Positions 38,202-46,262 of a stretch of DNA of 64,000 bases are shown here, one piece after another. This stretch comes from Saprospira grandis. Its GTDB lineage: Bacteria > Bacteroidota > Bacteroidia > Chitinophagales > Saprospiraceae. The stretch's first letter is position 1; every line of letters starts with the position of its first letter. Made by a program: the position numbers and the translations under genes. The notes under the pieces are model-generated. The model searched no databases and was not told the DNA's origin. It worked only from the letters and a program-made list of their open reading frames with translations. The stretch covers positions 2,807,501-2,871,500 of the forward strand of contig NZ_CP110854.1 in assembly GCF_027594745.1 (NCBI RefSeq). The letters run 5' to 3'.

Positions 38202-38216
38202 CTGAATAGCTGATTT

Positions 38217-40505
38217 TTATTTTTTTACTTTTGGACTTTGTTCCCAAAAAAGGCTGGCTTTATGTTCGTCATTTACTTTCAAGCCATAGCTAGGTATGGG
38301 ATTAAATTTAACGGGACCTGTTAAGTGGTTTTGGAGGAGCAGGCTTTCGATTCCTTTGGGATAAGAACTTAACTGGACCTCCATTTTTGCCAGGTAATCT
38401 ATTTTTATTTCTGGATTATTAATGTCAAAGGATATTGGCCCTATACTTACTGAAGAGCCAAAGTACTTGCGTATTTCTTCTAGTAGATAAAAAGGAATCT
38501 CATCCTCATCAAGCGTCGATAAAGCAGTGGTATCTATCCCCAATATAGAGAATAGGTTAATCTCGGCACGAACGCTAAATACCCAATAGCTATCCATGCT
38601 GTTTCCATTCCTTTGGCATCGAACACCATCTGATTTTAGGCTATGAATTTTCATGTTGGCTATATTGGCCCCTCCTACAATGATAGGGCTTTTGCTCTCA
38701 TCAAAACTGAGAAATGCAACTTGCCGAAGGCTGTTACCTACTCCGGGGGCTATCCCATATTCATATTTTAGCGGAAAACCAATAGTCACTTTATCAAAGT
38801 GAGCAAGTCTTTCTTCTCCTTGAAGTGAAAATGTTATGGGCATTTGGGCCAAGTTGTAAACAGCATCTATAGGCTCTAAAAGCAGTGGTTTTGCTCCCTG
38901 ACAACGACTTGCTCGAATTGCTTTTTCCCATTCTTTGGCTGGCGATAAGAGTACTACCGCACTATCTGCCAATTGCTTAATCTCTTCGGCTAATAAGTTA
39001 TGAAAAGGATCTACTCGTTGAAAATCTTTATCGCCCAGAAAATCATCCCAAACTGCTGTGGCAAAATCTTTCATGTAAAGATGATCTTCCTTGGGGGCGA
39101 TTTGATCCATTTCAGCTAAAAAATAATCTTCTAAAAGCGGTATTTTTAGCCCAGTTGCTGTCGATGCTGAAAAAAGATAGCTTAGACTAGCCTTCCATCG
39201 CTTTTTGTTTAGGCAGTAATTGCTAATATTAGGATCTTTTATACTGGGCTGTAGTTTTTCAAACCAAGCTTCGATTTTTTCTTTTAGCTGTATAATGGCC
39301 ACTTCTCGACTTGGCTGGCTTTTGCGTAATCTAGGATCAAAGCAACTACTTAACCAATCTGGGGGATAGAGTTCTTTACCTGCTGGAGGAGCTCCTTCTA
39401 CCCACTCTTGTTTTTGAAAATCATAAAACTCCTGAAGAAAGAGATGGGTACTAAAGGCTGTAGAAAGCTCTAGGCTATTTTCAATCTTTACCACTAATTC
39501 TCGTATGGAGTATTGCTTGCTACTATCTAGTTGAGCAGCCAATTGTTTAATGAGTTCTGCCCGAACAAGAGGATGTCCTGTATTTCCTTTTCCTAAAAAT
39601 TCTATTAACTCCTTGGCAGAAATATAGTACTCTACACCTTTGGCTAATGCAGTTGTTTCTTCTGAACTCTCTATGACATGAAGTTTGTTCAAAATATTAC
39701 TGTTGCAATATCTTAGAACTTCATTGAATCTAGCCAGTTCTTCTCGGTAAGTGGAGTCCGCTTTTTCTTTTGCCTCTTTCAACTCCTCCTCCGTCAAAAA
39801 GTCATCTTTGGCCAGGGCTTGGTCCAAAATGCTTTCTAGTTGGTTTGGGGAAAGGACATAAGGCGCAATGGTGGACTCAATAAAGCGCGATTTAGCTCTA
39901 TACTTCTTAATCTTTTCTACCGCATCATAACGCTCAAAAATTTGGGCCAATTCTTCTAAAAATAGGCTAGGCGGCTTGTTGTTTGCCTGCTCTACTAAAG
40001 CCTTAATATCTGCTGCAATTAGACGGCAAACTTTGAGCTTTTTACCTTCCTTGAATTTAATGTATAAATGATTTAAAGCACTAGTTTTTGCCCACTGGTC
40101 ATTTTTTATATTACTCTTCAGATTTCTTGCTTTATCTGCTAGCTCTAGAGCATTTTGAGCAAACTCTAATAAAAAATCAGTTTTGGGAATATCCTCTTCC
40201 TGAAGGGCCAAAAATAGCTGCTTCAAATTGGCCTTATCTGTTTTGAGCTGCGGCTTAAAGGCTTTTAGGCCCTCTTTGGTCTTGAGCAAAGCCGCCTTCA
40301 TGCTCTGGGGATCAGGATCCTCTGCAGGAAGCTCCTGATAAAGCGCATAGAGCTCTTGATATTGGGCCAAGGTTTCTTCATAAAGGGCTGTATCTTCTTG
40401 ATATTGCTGCTGTTTTGCCAAAAAAAGTTCTCGCTGGTTCATCTGTAATAGATTTAGCTGACCAAAAAATAAACTGGATAAGAGAAAAATGGCTAATGCT
40501 TTCAT
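38217..40505 (-). CDS. Large exported protein of unknown function
   Basis: Protein of 762 residues with a signal peptide (MKALAIFLLSSLFFGQLNLL, about 1-20). The N-terminal half (about 25-330) is charged and helical, with coiled-coil-like stretches (QQYQEDTALYEETLAQYQEL). The middle is mixed. The C-terminal third (about 540-760) looks beta-rich (KVTIGFPLKYEYGIAPG, ISFDINNPEIKIDYLAKMEVQL) and may be a membrane-facing or barrel-like domain. I do not recognise any family. It has a promoter candidate and a terminator of its own. A cell-envelope role is an inference. Confidence 0.78.
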   Translation of the reverse strand: MKALAIFLLSSLFFGQLNLLQMNQRELFLAKQQQYQEDTALYEETLAQYQELYALYQELPAEDPDPQSMKAALLKTKEGLKAFKPQLKTDKANLKQLFLALQEEDIPKTDFLLEFAQNALELADKARNLKSNIKNDQWAKTSALNHLYIKFKEGKKLKVCRLIAADIKALVEQANNKPPSLFLEELAQIFERYDAVEKIKKYRAKSRFIESTIAPYVLSPNQLESILDQALAKDDFLTEEELKEAKEKADSTYREELARFNEVLRYCNSNILNKLHVIESSEETTALAKGVEYYISAKELIEFLGKGNTGHPLVRAELIKQLAAQLDSSKQYSIRELVVKIENSLELSTAFSTHLFLQEFYDFQKQEWVEGAPPAGKELYPPDWLSSCFDPRLRKSQPSREVAIIQLKEKIEAWFEKLQPSIKDPNISNYCLNKKRWKASLSYLFSASTATGLKIPLLEDYFLAEMDQIAPKEDHLYMKDFATAVWDDFLGDKDFQRVDPFHNLLAEEIKQLADSAVVLLSPAKEWEKAIRASRCQGAKPLLLEPIDAVYNLAQMPITFSLQGEERLAHFDKVTIGFPLKYEYGIAPGVGNSLRQVAFLSFDESKSPIIVGGANIANMKIHSLKSDGVRCQRNGNSMDSYWVFSVRAEINLFSILGIDTTALSTLDEDEIPFYLLEEIRKYFGSSVSIGPISFDINNPEIKIDYLAKMEVQLSSYPKGIESLLLQNHLTGPVKFNPIPSYGLKVNDEHKASLFWEQSPKVKK

Positions 40506-40526
40506 TGCTTTGTTTTTGTGTTTACG

Positions 40527-40558
40527 TAAAAGTAGTAACTTTTATTTGTAAACGCAAA
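40527..40558 (-). promoter_or_regulatory. Promoter candidate of the 38217-40505 gene
   Basis: Read leftward: TTTG (40558-40555), 20-bp spacer, TACTTTTA (40534-40527), close to TTTG / TAnnTTTG. The -7 box is only 22 bp from the start codon, giving a short leader. The same stretch holds an imperfect inverted repeat gtttacg..taaaagt / acttttat..gtaaac. Confidence 0.5.
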
Positions 40559-40621
40559 AAAAAGTAAATTGTTTTTTGTTTTCCAGTCGCTTCGCTCCTC
40601 TAGAACGCAGGAGTTTGAAGC

Positions 40622-40666
40622 AAAAAAAAGCAGGAAAAATGAAGTCAATCATTTTCCTGCTTTTGT
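40622..40666. terminator. Terminator of the biotinyl/lipoyl-domain gene
   Basis: Long stem aaaagcaggaaaaatga / tcattttcctgctttt (one bulged A) with a 6-nt loop and A/T runs on both sides. Confidence 0.83.
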
Positions 40667-40685
40667 ATTATTATGGACCTTGAGC

Positions 40686-41126
40686 CTATAGGGGATCAAG
40701 GTCAATAAGGACTTGATTTTTCTCTACTGCTGCGCCTTTATCCACCTTAATGGCTTTAATAATGGCATCAGCTGGGGCTTTAATTACATTTTCCATTTTC
40801 ATGGCTTCAAGGATGAGGACTGCCTCATCTTTTTTCACTTCTTGGCCAACTTCGACCATCAGATCGAGTAGCAAGCCGGGCATAGGGGCTTTAATATCAT
40901 TGACCTTAGCGGCTCCTACTTTTTCAAAGCCGAGGCGTTCGGCCAAAAGATCGAAGCGATCTTTAGCACCGAGGCAGTAAGTATTTTGTCCGATACGGAT
41001 TTCAAAACTTTTGCTTTGATAATCGGCAGCGATTACTCTAGCGGTATAAGATCGGTTTTGGTAGAGGATATGAAAAGCCTGATCTTCTACTTGGACCAGG
41101 TCCCAGTTGAAGTCTTTGGGATCCAA
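40686..41126 (-). CDS. Biotin/lipoyl-attachment domain protein (carboxylase BCCP-like)
   Basis: Protein of about 146 residues. The C-terminal 70 residues form a biotinyl domain (APMPGLLLDLMVEVGQEVK...EAMKMENVIKAP) with the biotinylated Lys in EAMKM. The N-terminal half is a small beta domain of the type that precedes the biotinyl domain in acyl-CoA or pyruvate carboxylase subunits. There is no in-frame ATG before the biotinyl domain: the listed TTG or an ATT at 41159 (giving KHQSKEDFLEL ahead) must be the start; the frame is open up to 41092 plus 100. No carboxylase gene is adjacent, so it probably serves one encoded elsewhere. Confidence 0.85.
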   Translation of the reverse strand: MDPKDFNWDLVQVEDQAFHILYQNRSYTARVIAADYQSKSFEIRIGQNTYCLGAKDRFDLLAERLGFEKVGAAKVNDIKAPMPGLLLDLMVEVGQEVKKDEAVLILEAMKMENVIKAPADAIIKAIKVDKGAAVEKNQVLIDLDPL

Positions 41127-41172
41127 TTCTAGAAAATCCTCTTTAGATTGATGTTTAATTTGGTATATAGTA

Positions 41173-41553
41173 CTATGCTTTTCCGAGCTGAGTCAAAAAG
41201 TAAATTTCAAAAAGCGTAAAGCAGAAGTATACCCAAAAGAAGGGCAATACAAAAAGCTGGTCGGCTGGTTTAAAGGTATAAAAATAGGCCAAGACCAGCG
41301 AAAGGCTGAGCAGCATTTTGATGCTAGTTTGCATCATAAAGACTCGGCTAAACTGCAATTGGTCGGGACTTTGGCTAGCCTGACGGGCCCAAAAGAAGCA
41401 GAGCCAGCTAAAGAGTACAAAAAAAAGGTAGCTTGCCCAGGCGAGGCCGCCATAGTTGGCAAAGCGGGGCCAAAACCATTGCAGGCCCAAAAGGCTGGCG
41501 GCTACAAAGGCCGAAACGCCTAGTAGGCTAGAATAAAATTGAGATAATTGCAT
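41173..41553 (-). CDS. Four-helix membrane protein, probable ATP synthase accessory (AtpI-like)
   Basis: Protein of 126 residues with four predicted membrane helices and short loops. It starts 2 bp after the AtpZ gene and has the size and helix pattern of ATP synthase subunit I/AtpI family proteins, which help assemble the c-ring. Sequence signature is weak, so the call rests mostly on neighbourhood. Confidence 0.6.
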   Translation of the reverse strand: MQLSQFYSSLLGVSAFVAASLLGLQWFWPRFANYGGLAWASYLFFVLFSWLCFFWARQASQSPDQLQFSRVFMMQTSIKMLLSLSLVLAYFYTFKPADQLFVLPFFWVYFCFTLFEIYFLTQLGKA

Positions 41554-41555
41554 AA

Positions 41556-41825
41556 TTACTCTTCTTCCTGGTCTTCTGGGGGACTTTCGGCCAAGAGTTG
41601 GCGAATAAATAGGTAGAGGGCCAAAAAAACGGAGCCTAAAGAGCCCAGCACCACAAATAGAGGTTTGCTATCGAGGTATTTATCTAGATATAGGCCAGCA
41701 AAGGAGCCAGCAGCAATGACCAAGGCCATTTGCACGCCCATACCAGAGTACTTCATATAGCCCTCTAGAGCTTTTTTGTTTTTTCTAAAGGCTTGGCCTT
41801 TTTTATTTTTTGGATTGGGGGCCAT
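41556..41825 (-). CDS. AtpZ/AtpI family protein
   Basis: Protein of 89 residues with two membrane helices in the typical form GVQMALVIAAGSFAGLYLDKYL ... FVVLGSLGSVFLALYLFIRQLL (each segment abbreviated). AtpZ proteins act in assembly or ion supply of F-type ATP synthases. Its first 23 bp overlap the end of the bactofilin gene, so the two are translationally linked. The atpB-EF-HAGD genes expected next are absent from the window. Confidence 0.85.
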   Translation of the reverse strand: MAPNPKNKKGQAFRKNKKALEGYMKYSGMGVQMALVIAAGSFAGLYLDKYLDSKPLFVVLGSLGSVFLALYLFIRQLLAESPPEDQEEE

Positions 41826-42186
41826 GTTGCAGATTCATTTTGCAGGCGCCATTCATTTGGGCGCCATCTTCTACGGCCAGTTTAGTGGTTTCTAGATCGC
41901 CCTGGATTTTGGCCGATTTGCGAACATCCAGTAATTGTTGACAATAGACATTTCCTAAGACTTTGCCCTCAATGATGGCATTTTGGCAATGAATATTGCC
42001 TTTGATGACAGCAGTTTGGCCCAAAACCACCTTGGCTTTGCAGCGCAGATCACCCTCTATGCGTCCATCTACACGGATATCAATAACAGATTGCACATTT
42101 CCTTTTACGATAGCGTCTCGGACAAGGCTGTTATGAGAAACGGCAGCCGTTCGGGCAGCACGTTCTTTATTTTTATTGCTAAACAT
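41803..42186 (-). CDS. Bactofilin
   Basis: Protein of 127 residues, start at 42186 (MFSNKNKERAARTA) rather than 42213. A short N-terminal tail precedes a right-handed beta-helix of about 90 residues with the bactofilin repeat pattern (VIDIRVDGRIEGDLRCKAKV, VVLGQTAVIKGNIHCQNAII). Bactofilins polymerise without nucleotide and organise cell shape, envelope growth or motility complexes. In Bacteroidota a bactofilin next to AtpZ-type genes is a recurring arrangement. The upstream infC terminator keeps this operon separate from infC. Confidence 0.93.
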   Translation of the reverse strand: MFSNKNKERAARTAAVSHNSLVRDAIVKGNVQSVIDIRVDGRIEGDLRCKAKVVLGQTAVIKGNIHCQNAIIEGKVLGNVYCQQLLDVRKSAKIQGDLETTKLAVEDGAQMNGACKMNLQHGPQSKK

Positions 42187-42211
42187 AAGTGAGTTCGTTA
42201 AGAAACAAAGC

Positions 42212-42245
42212 AAAAAAAGGCTGTCTATATAGAGACAGCCTTTTT
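42212..42245. terminator. Terminator between infC and the bactofilin operon
   Basis: Stem aaaaaggctgtct / agacagcctttttt-type (13 bp) with a 6-nt loop. It ends leftward infC transcription in a T-run. Confidence 0.85.
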
Positions 42246-42296
42246 AGCTAGCAGATTGCATCAAAGCAAGCGGCTCTGGGCAACTGAGCTAGCCAA

Positions 42297-42905
42297 CTAT
42301 TTTGATTTAGCCGACTTTTTGGGGCTAAGAGTAACATGCATACGGCGGTCCTCCATTTTAGGGGGATAATCCGTTACGCTCAATTCTGCTAGTTCTGCAA
42401 CAAAGCGTTTGAGCAGGGTACGTCCACGGTCCTTAAAGACAATAGAACGGCCCTTAAACTGCACATAAGCCTTTACCTTGGCGCCATCTTCTAGAAAGCT
42501 CTTGGCATGCTTAAGCTTAAACTCAAAATCGTGATCATCGGTGTTGGGGCCAAAGCGAATTTCCTTAATGACCACCTTAACCTGTTTGGCTTTGAGTTCC
42601 TTTTCGCGTTTTTTGCGCTCGTAGAGGAATTTTTTCAGGTCGATAATTTTGCAAACAGGGGGTTTACCCTTAGGCGAAATTTCTACGAGGTCCAATTCCA
42701 ATTTATTGGCCCAAGAGGCAGCAATTCGCGTTTTGATAACGGTACCACTTTCTACTTCTTTGCCAGCGATTTTACTGATCTCATCAAAGTTGTCGCCTAC
42801 CAAACGAATTTCTGGTACGCGAATATTATCATTGGTTCTGTACTCAGATCCAGGTGTCTCTCTCCGACTATATCTTCCTCGGTTTCTGTTAATTCTTCTA
42901 GCCAA
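42297..42905 (-). CDS. infC: Translation initiation factor IF-3
   Basis: IF-3 of about 202 residues, which binds the 30S subunit and checks start-codon selection. The N-terminal domain (IRVPEIRLVGDNFDEISKIA...LDLVEISPKGKPPVCKIIDLKKFLYE) and C-terminal domain (KVVIKEIRFGPNTDDHDFEFKLKHAKSFL) are intact. There is no in-frame ATG between the in-frame stop at 42918-42920 and the conserved body, so translation starts at TTG (42905) or one of two ATT codons (42914, 42917). AUU is the known autoregulatory start of enterobacterial infC. rpmI and rplT, its usual partners, are not downstream. Confidence 0.95.
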   Translation of the reverse strand: MARRINRNRGRYSRRETPGSEYRTNDNIRVPEIRLVGDNFDEISKIAGKEVESGTVIKTRIAASWANKLELDLVEISPKGKPPVCKIIDLKKFLYERKKREKELKAKQVKVVIKEIRFGPNTDDHDFEFKLKHAKSFLEDGAKVKAYVQFKGRSIVFKDRGRTLLKRFVAELAELSVTDYPPKMEDRRMHVTLSPKKSAKSK

Positions 42906-43110
42906 ACAACTAATAATTTAATGAAAAAAATGAATAGAGAATTTTTTCTCTTGGGGAGAAATTTCTCGGCTTGATGCTTCAAAAGTACTAAAAAAAATTG
43001 GCTCTCTTTATTCCTTTTCAGCGTTTTTTGCATCTTCTAAAAAGAAGAGCTATATATTGTAGTTAATTTTGCTTGCTTTTCCTAATTTTTTGGTCCTTAT
43101 TTATGGATGT
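42906..43110. other. infC leader / divergent region
   Basis: About 200 bp between infC and element copy 14. AT-rich; no supported gene. It must hold the infC promoter and possibly that of the 43285 gene on the other side of the element, but I found no consensus pair. Confidence 0.5.
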
Positions 43111-43262
43111 AGAGGCGAGCGCAGCGAGCCGGCTGAGGGATGGACAGCAGGGCGGCGAAGCCGCAGACCTAGCAAAATGAGCGCAGCGAATTTTGCGCAG
43201 GGCCGAGCGAAGAGCGAGCTGCGAAACAGCCCGACCCGAGCCGATAGGCGAGGGGCAGCCCC
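43111..43262 (-). repeat. Modular hairpin element, copy 14
   Basis: Core gggccgagcgaagagcgagctgcg; end module cccgacccgagccgataggcgaggggcagcccc. The variable stem is gcaaaat...attttgc with a gcgc inner loop. It ends 23 bp before the next start codon. Confidence 0.8.
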
Positions 43263-43284
43263 AAACGATTAAAAATAAAAAGAA

Positions 43285-44097
43285 ATGAAAACCCCCCATG
43301 TTTATTCCCCTGAAGAGTTGGCTAAGATCCTACTCTTAGAAGAGTATAGTTTGCCCTATGACTATGAAGAAGGGCAGTTGGTATTGACGGCGGATACCGC
43401 TAAAAGTTTGGCTTTTTTGCTACAAAAGGAGCAGGAAGAAGGGCAGCGCTATGAGATTTTTGCCGAATTTGACTATCGGCAGATGTTTGATGATCTTTGT
43501 GCATTTTTGGATGCCCAAAAGATTCCCTATAAAATTTGGGAGAAACAACAGGACCCTGGAGAGGACTATGCTCGGGCGCCAGCCTTGAAAGACAGCGCTT
43601 TTTATGTCTATTTACGTCTGCTTGATTTTGAGCGTACGCAGGCACTTTTGCGAGAGCAGGCCAAGCAACAGGCTATATATAAGGAGTCTGATTATCATTT
43701 GCGGCGATATAGCGATGAGGAGCTGATGGAAATTTTGGAGCAGCCCGAAGATTGGCAGGCGCTGGATGTGGTGGCCGCTCGTTATTTGCTCAATGAACGG
43801 GGCCATGATATTAGTGAAGAGGAGGTAGAACTGATGCGGCAACATCGGATGATTCAGTTGCGGCAGCCTAGGGCACTAACGCCCAAAGAACGCCGAGATG
43901 GCTATTTGACGGCTGTTCTGTTGGGACCATTGGGCTTTTTTTGGGGCTATCATTATTATTCTGATCAGCGATTATTACCCAATGGGCGAAAAGTTCTTAA
44001 TTTTGCGCCCCAAGCCAGGGCCGAGGGGATGCGAATGATGATGATTTCGCTGAGCTGGAGCCTGCTGGCGGGCCTTATTTTATATTATATGTTATAA
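43285..44097 (+). CDS. Protein of unknown function with C-terminal membrane helices
   Basis: Protein of 270 residues. The N-terminal part is soluble, acidic and rich in Gln/Leu (DUF2007-like small domains are possible: two short repeats with LLLEEYSLPYDYEEGQLVL and FAEFDYRQMFDDLCAFLDAQ). The C-terminal part (about 205-270) has two hydrophobic segments (YLTAVLLGPLGFFWGYHYY and MMMISLSWSLLAGLILYYML). It precedes trmB by 7 bp. No confident family. Confidence 0.7.
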   Translation: MKTPHVYSPEELAKILLLEEYSLPYDYEEGQLVLTADTAKSLAFLLQKEQEEGQRYEIFAEFDYRQMFDDLCAFLDAQKIPYKIWEKQQDPGEDYARAPALKDSAFYVYLRLLDFERTQALLREQAKQQAIYKESDYHLRRYSDEELMEILEQPEDWQALDVVAARYLLNERGHDISEEEVELMRQHRMIQLRQPRALTPKERRDGYLTAVLLGPLGFFWGYHYYSDQRLLPNGRKVLNFAPQARAEGMRMMMISLSWSLLAGLILYYML

Positions 44098-44104
44098 GTT
44101 TTTG

Positions 44105-44785
44105 ATGGGACGGAATAAGAAATTACAGAAATTTGCAGAGCTACACGAGCTGCCTAATGTTTATCTAAATTTTGGCGTCAATTCGCCAATTATTGAATTG
44201 CCCAATGGCGAAAAGCAGGATATGCGCGGCCAATGGAAAAAGCAGTTGGGCAGTGATAAACCCTTGGTCCTTGAGCTAGCCTGTGGAAAAGGAGAGTATA
44301 GCCTGGGCCTTGGCCAAATGTATCCCCATGCCAACTTTATGGGGATGGACCTCAAGGGGAACCGCATCTGGACCGGCGCAAAAAAAGCCTTGGAGCAAGG
44401 CCTAGATAATGTGTTTTTTCTCCGTGCCCAAATTGATTTTATTGAGTCCTTTTTTGCCCCTGAAGAGGTAGACGAAATCTGGATTACCTTTGCCGACCCC
44501 CAAGCCAAAAAGCCTAGAAAACGCCTGACATCAGCTCTGTTTTTGTCGCGCTACCGAAATATTTTGAAAAAAGGCGGCAAAATCCACCTTAAAACTGATT
44601 CGCCCCTGCTTTATGAGTTTACTCTAGAGCAAATTGAGGAGCAAGGCCTTCCTCTAGAGTTTGCCCATGATGATATTTATAGCTTGGCCGAACAAGACCC
44701 GAATTGGGGAATTACCACCTATTACGAACAGCTGCACCGAGGCAAAGGCGCTACGATTAAGTACGCCCGTTTTAGGTTGGATTAA
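44105..44785 (+). CDS. trmB: tRNA (guanine-N7-)-methyltransferase
   Basis: SAM-dependent enzyme of 226 residues that makes m7G46 in tRNA. Visible motifs: SAM-binding LELACGKGEYSLGLGQMYP (about 56-74), GMDLKGNRIWTGAKKAL, and the C-terminal TFADPQAKKPRKRLTS, where the Asp-Pro and basic stretch are typical. I use the ATG at 44105; the codon before it (44102) is TTG. Length fits the family. Confidence 0.94.
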   Translation: MGRNKKLQKFAELHELPNVYLNFGVNSPIIELPNGEKQDMRGQWKKQLGSDKPLVLELACGKGEYSLGLGQMYPHANFMGMDLKGNRIWTGAKKALEQGLDNVFFLRAQIDFIESFFAPEEVDEIWITFADPQAKKPRKRLTSALFLSRYRNILKKGGKIHLKTDSPLLYEFTLEQIEEQGLPLEFAHDDIYSLAEQDPNWGITTYYEQLHRGKGATIKYARFRLD

Positions 44786-44795
44786 ATAAGATATA

Positions 44796-45995
44796 ATGCA
44801 ATTTCGTTCTTTCTTTTCTACTGTCCAAAAGAGCTTGCCTTTTTTGGCCTGTCTACTTATGTTTATTGGCCTGATTGCCTCTAAAGCCCTGATTGCCATT
44901 GCTTCGGTGGTTTTTGTTTTGGCGGCTTTGCCCTATGCCTTTAAGGCCAAAAACTGGAAGCAATTGCCTCAGCAAGCCAAGCTGTTTAGTCCCGCTTTTT
45001 TGTTTCTTCTCATGGCCGCTACAGCCGCTTATAGCCAAAATACTGCCGAGCTGATGAGCCGCCTTCGGGTGATGTTACCGCTCTTTTTGTTGCCGATTTC
45101 TATGGCCCTATTGCCGCCCTGGCCCAAGCAACAATGGCGCTGGCTTTTGGGCGTTTTTGTGCTGCTGATGAGCCTAGCCGCCGCTGGGGTACTCATCAAT
45201 TACGGCCTAAATTATGAAGAAATCCAGCGCTCTCTAACGCATAGTAAGGGCATGCCCAACCCCGCCAAAGACCATGTTCGCTTTAGCCTTCTGCTTTCTT
45301 GGGCTAGCCTCTTGGCGGGCCAATTGTTCTTCTGGCGCCTCGGTCGCTGGCCCTGGCTCTGGCTCGGCCTCGGCCTCTTTCTCTTTTTGGCCATGCACAT
45401 TTTTGGCGCCCGCTCGGGCATCCTCGCCTTCTACCTGGGCATCATTTATTTGCTCATCCGCTGGCTTTGGCAAAGCAAACGCTTCCTGCTTGGCGGTCTG
45501 GGCCTGCTGGCCAGCCTATCTTTGCCCTTTTTGGCCTACCAAAGCATTCCCTCTTTTCGAGAGAAAATATTGCTGACCCAAAAAAATATCCGCCTCTACC
45601 AAGAAGGCCATATTGGCGATTATTCCGATACGCAACGCATCCTCTCTTTTCAAATCGCCCTGAAAGTCTGGGCCAAATCGCCCCTTTTAGGGGTGGGCTT
45701 AGGCGACCTAAAAGATGAGCAAAGAGCCATCTATGAAAAGGAGTATCCCCAGCAAAGGGTGATGGCCCCACATAGCCAATATATTAGTAGCCTGGCCGCT
45801 ATGGGCATCCTGGGTTTGCTGCTTTTTCTGATCTTCTTTTCTTGGCCCTTTTTTATCGAAAAAACAGCCATTTATCAGCTTTTCTGGCTACTTATTGCGG
45901 TCTCTTTCCTCAGCGAAAATACCCTCTTTATTACCATCGGAGCCAATTTATACGCCTTTTTTCAGGGCTATTTACTCCTCCGGCAAAAGTCCTGA
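44796..45995 (+). CDS. O-antigen ligase family membrane protein
   Basis: Protein of 399 residues with about 11 membrane helices and a periplasmic loop between residues 250 and 320 (SIPSFREKILLTQKNIRLYQEG...GVGLGDLKDEQRAIYEKEYP), containing the conserved Arg and the H-x-Y-like MAPHSQYISSLAAMG typical of the Wzy_C/WaaL family. Such enzymes join a polysaccharide from undecaprenyl diphosphate to lipid A-core or another acceptor. It follows trmB by 10 bp. The acceptor is not known. Confidence 0.87.
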   Translation: MQFRSFFSTVQKSLPFLACLLMFIGLIASKALIAIASVVFVLAALPYAFKAKNWKQLPQQAKLFSPAFLFLLMAATAAYSQNTAELMSRLRVMLPLFLLPISMALLPPWPKQQWRWLLGVFVLLMSLAAAGVLINYGLNYEEIQRSLTHSKGMPNPAKDHVRFSLLLSWASLLAGQLFFWRLGRWPWLWLGLGLFLFLAMHIFGARSGILAFYLGIIYLLIRWLWQSKRFLLGGLGLLASLSLPFLAYQSIPSFREKILLTQKNIRLYQEGHIGDYSDTQRILSFQIALKVWAKSPLLGVGLGDLKDEQRAIYEKEYPQQRVMAPHSQYISSLAAMGILGLLLFLIFFSWPFFIEKTAIYQLFWLLIAVSFLSENTLFITIGANLYAFFQGYLLLRQKS

Positions 45996-46008
45996 TTTTT
46001 TCTTTTTT

Positions 46009-46242
46009 GGGGCTGCCCCTTCCGCTAGGTTGAAACCCAGCGCAAAGCGGTATCGCTTTGCGAAGCTATACAAAATGAGGGTTGAAACCCTCATGAATTA
46101 TCGGTCGGGTCGGGCTGTGTCGCAGCTCGCAGGTCTGCTCGGCCCTGCAGCGCTAAAGCGCTTTGGTCTGGCCCTGCGGGCCACTGCTGTCCATCCCTCA
46201 GCCGCGGGCCTTCGGCCCTTTGCAGGCGGCTTTGCCGCCTGC
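46009..46242 (+). repeat. Modular hairpin element, copy 15, with inserted palindrome module
   Basis: Same layout as copy 13, including the 88-bp palindrome module, here with one arm mismatch in gtatcgctt / aagctatac. Core gcaggtctgctcggccctgc; variable stem agcgct AA agcgct. It ends 20 bp from the stop of the next leftward gene. Confidence 0.85.
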
Positions 46243-46262
46243 CCACCGCAAAATAAAGCGCA

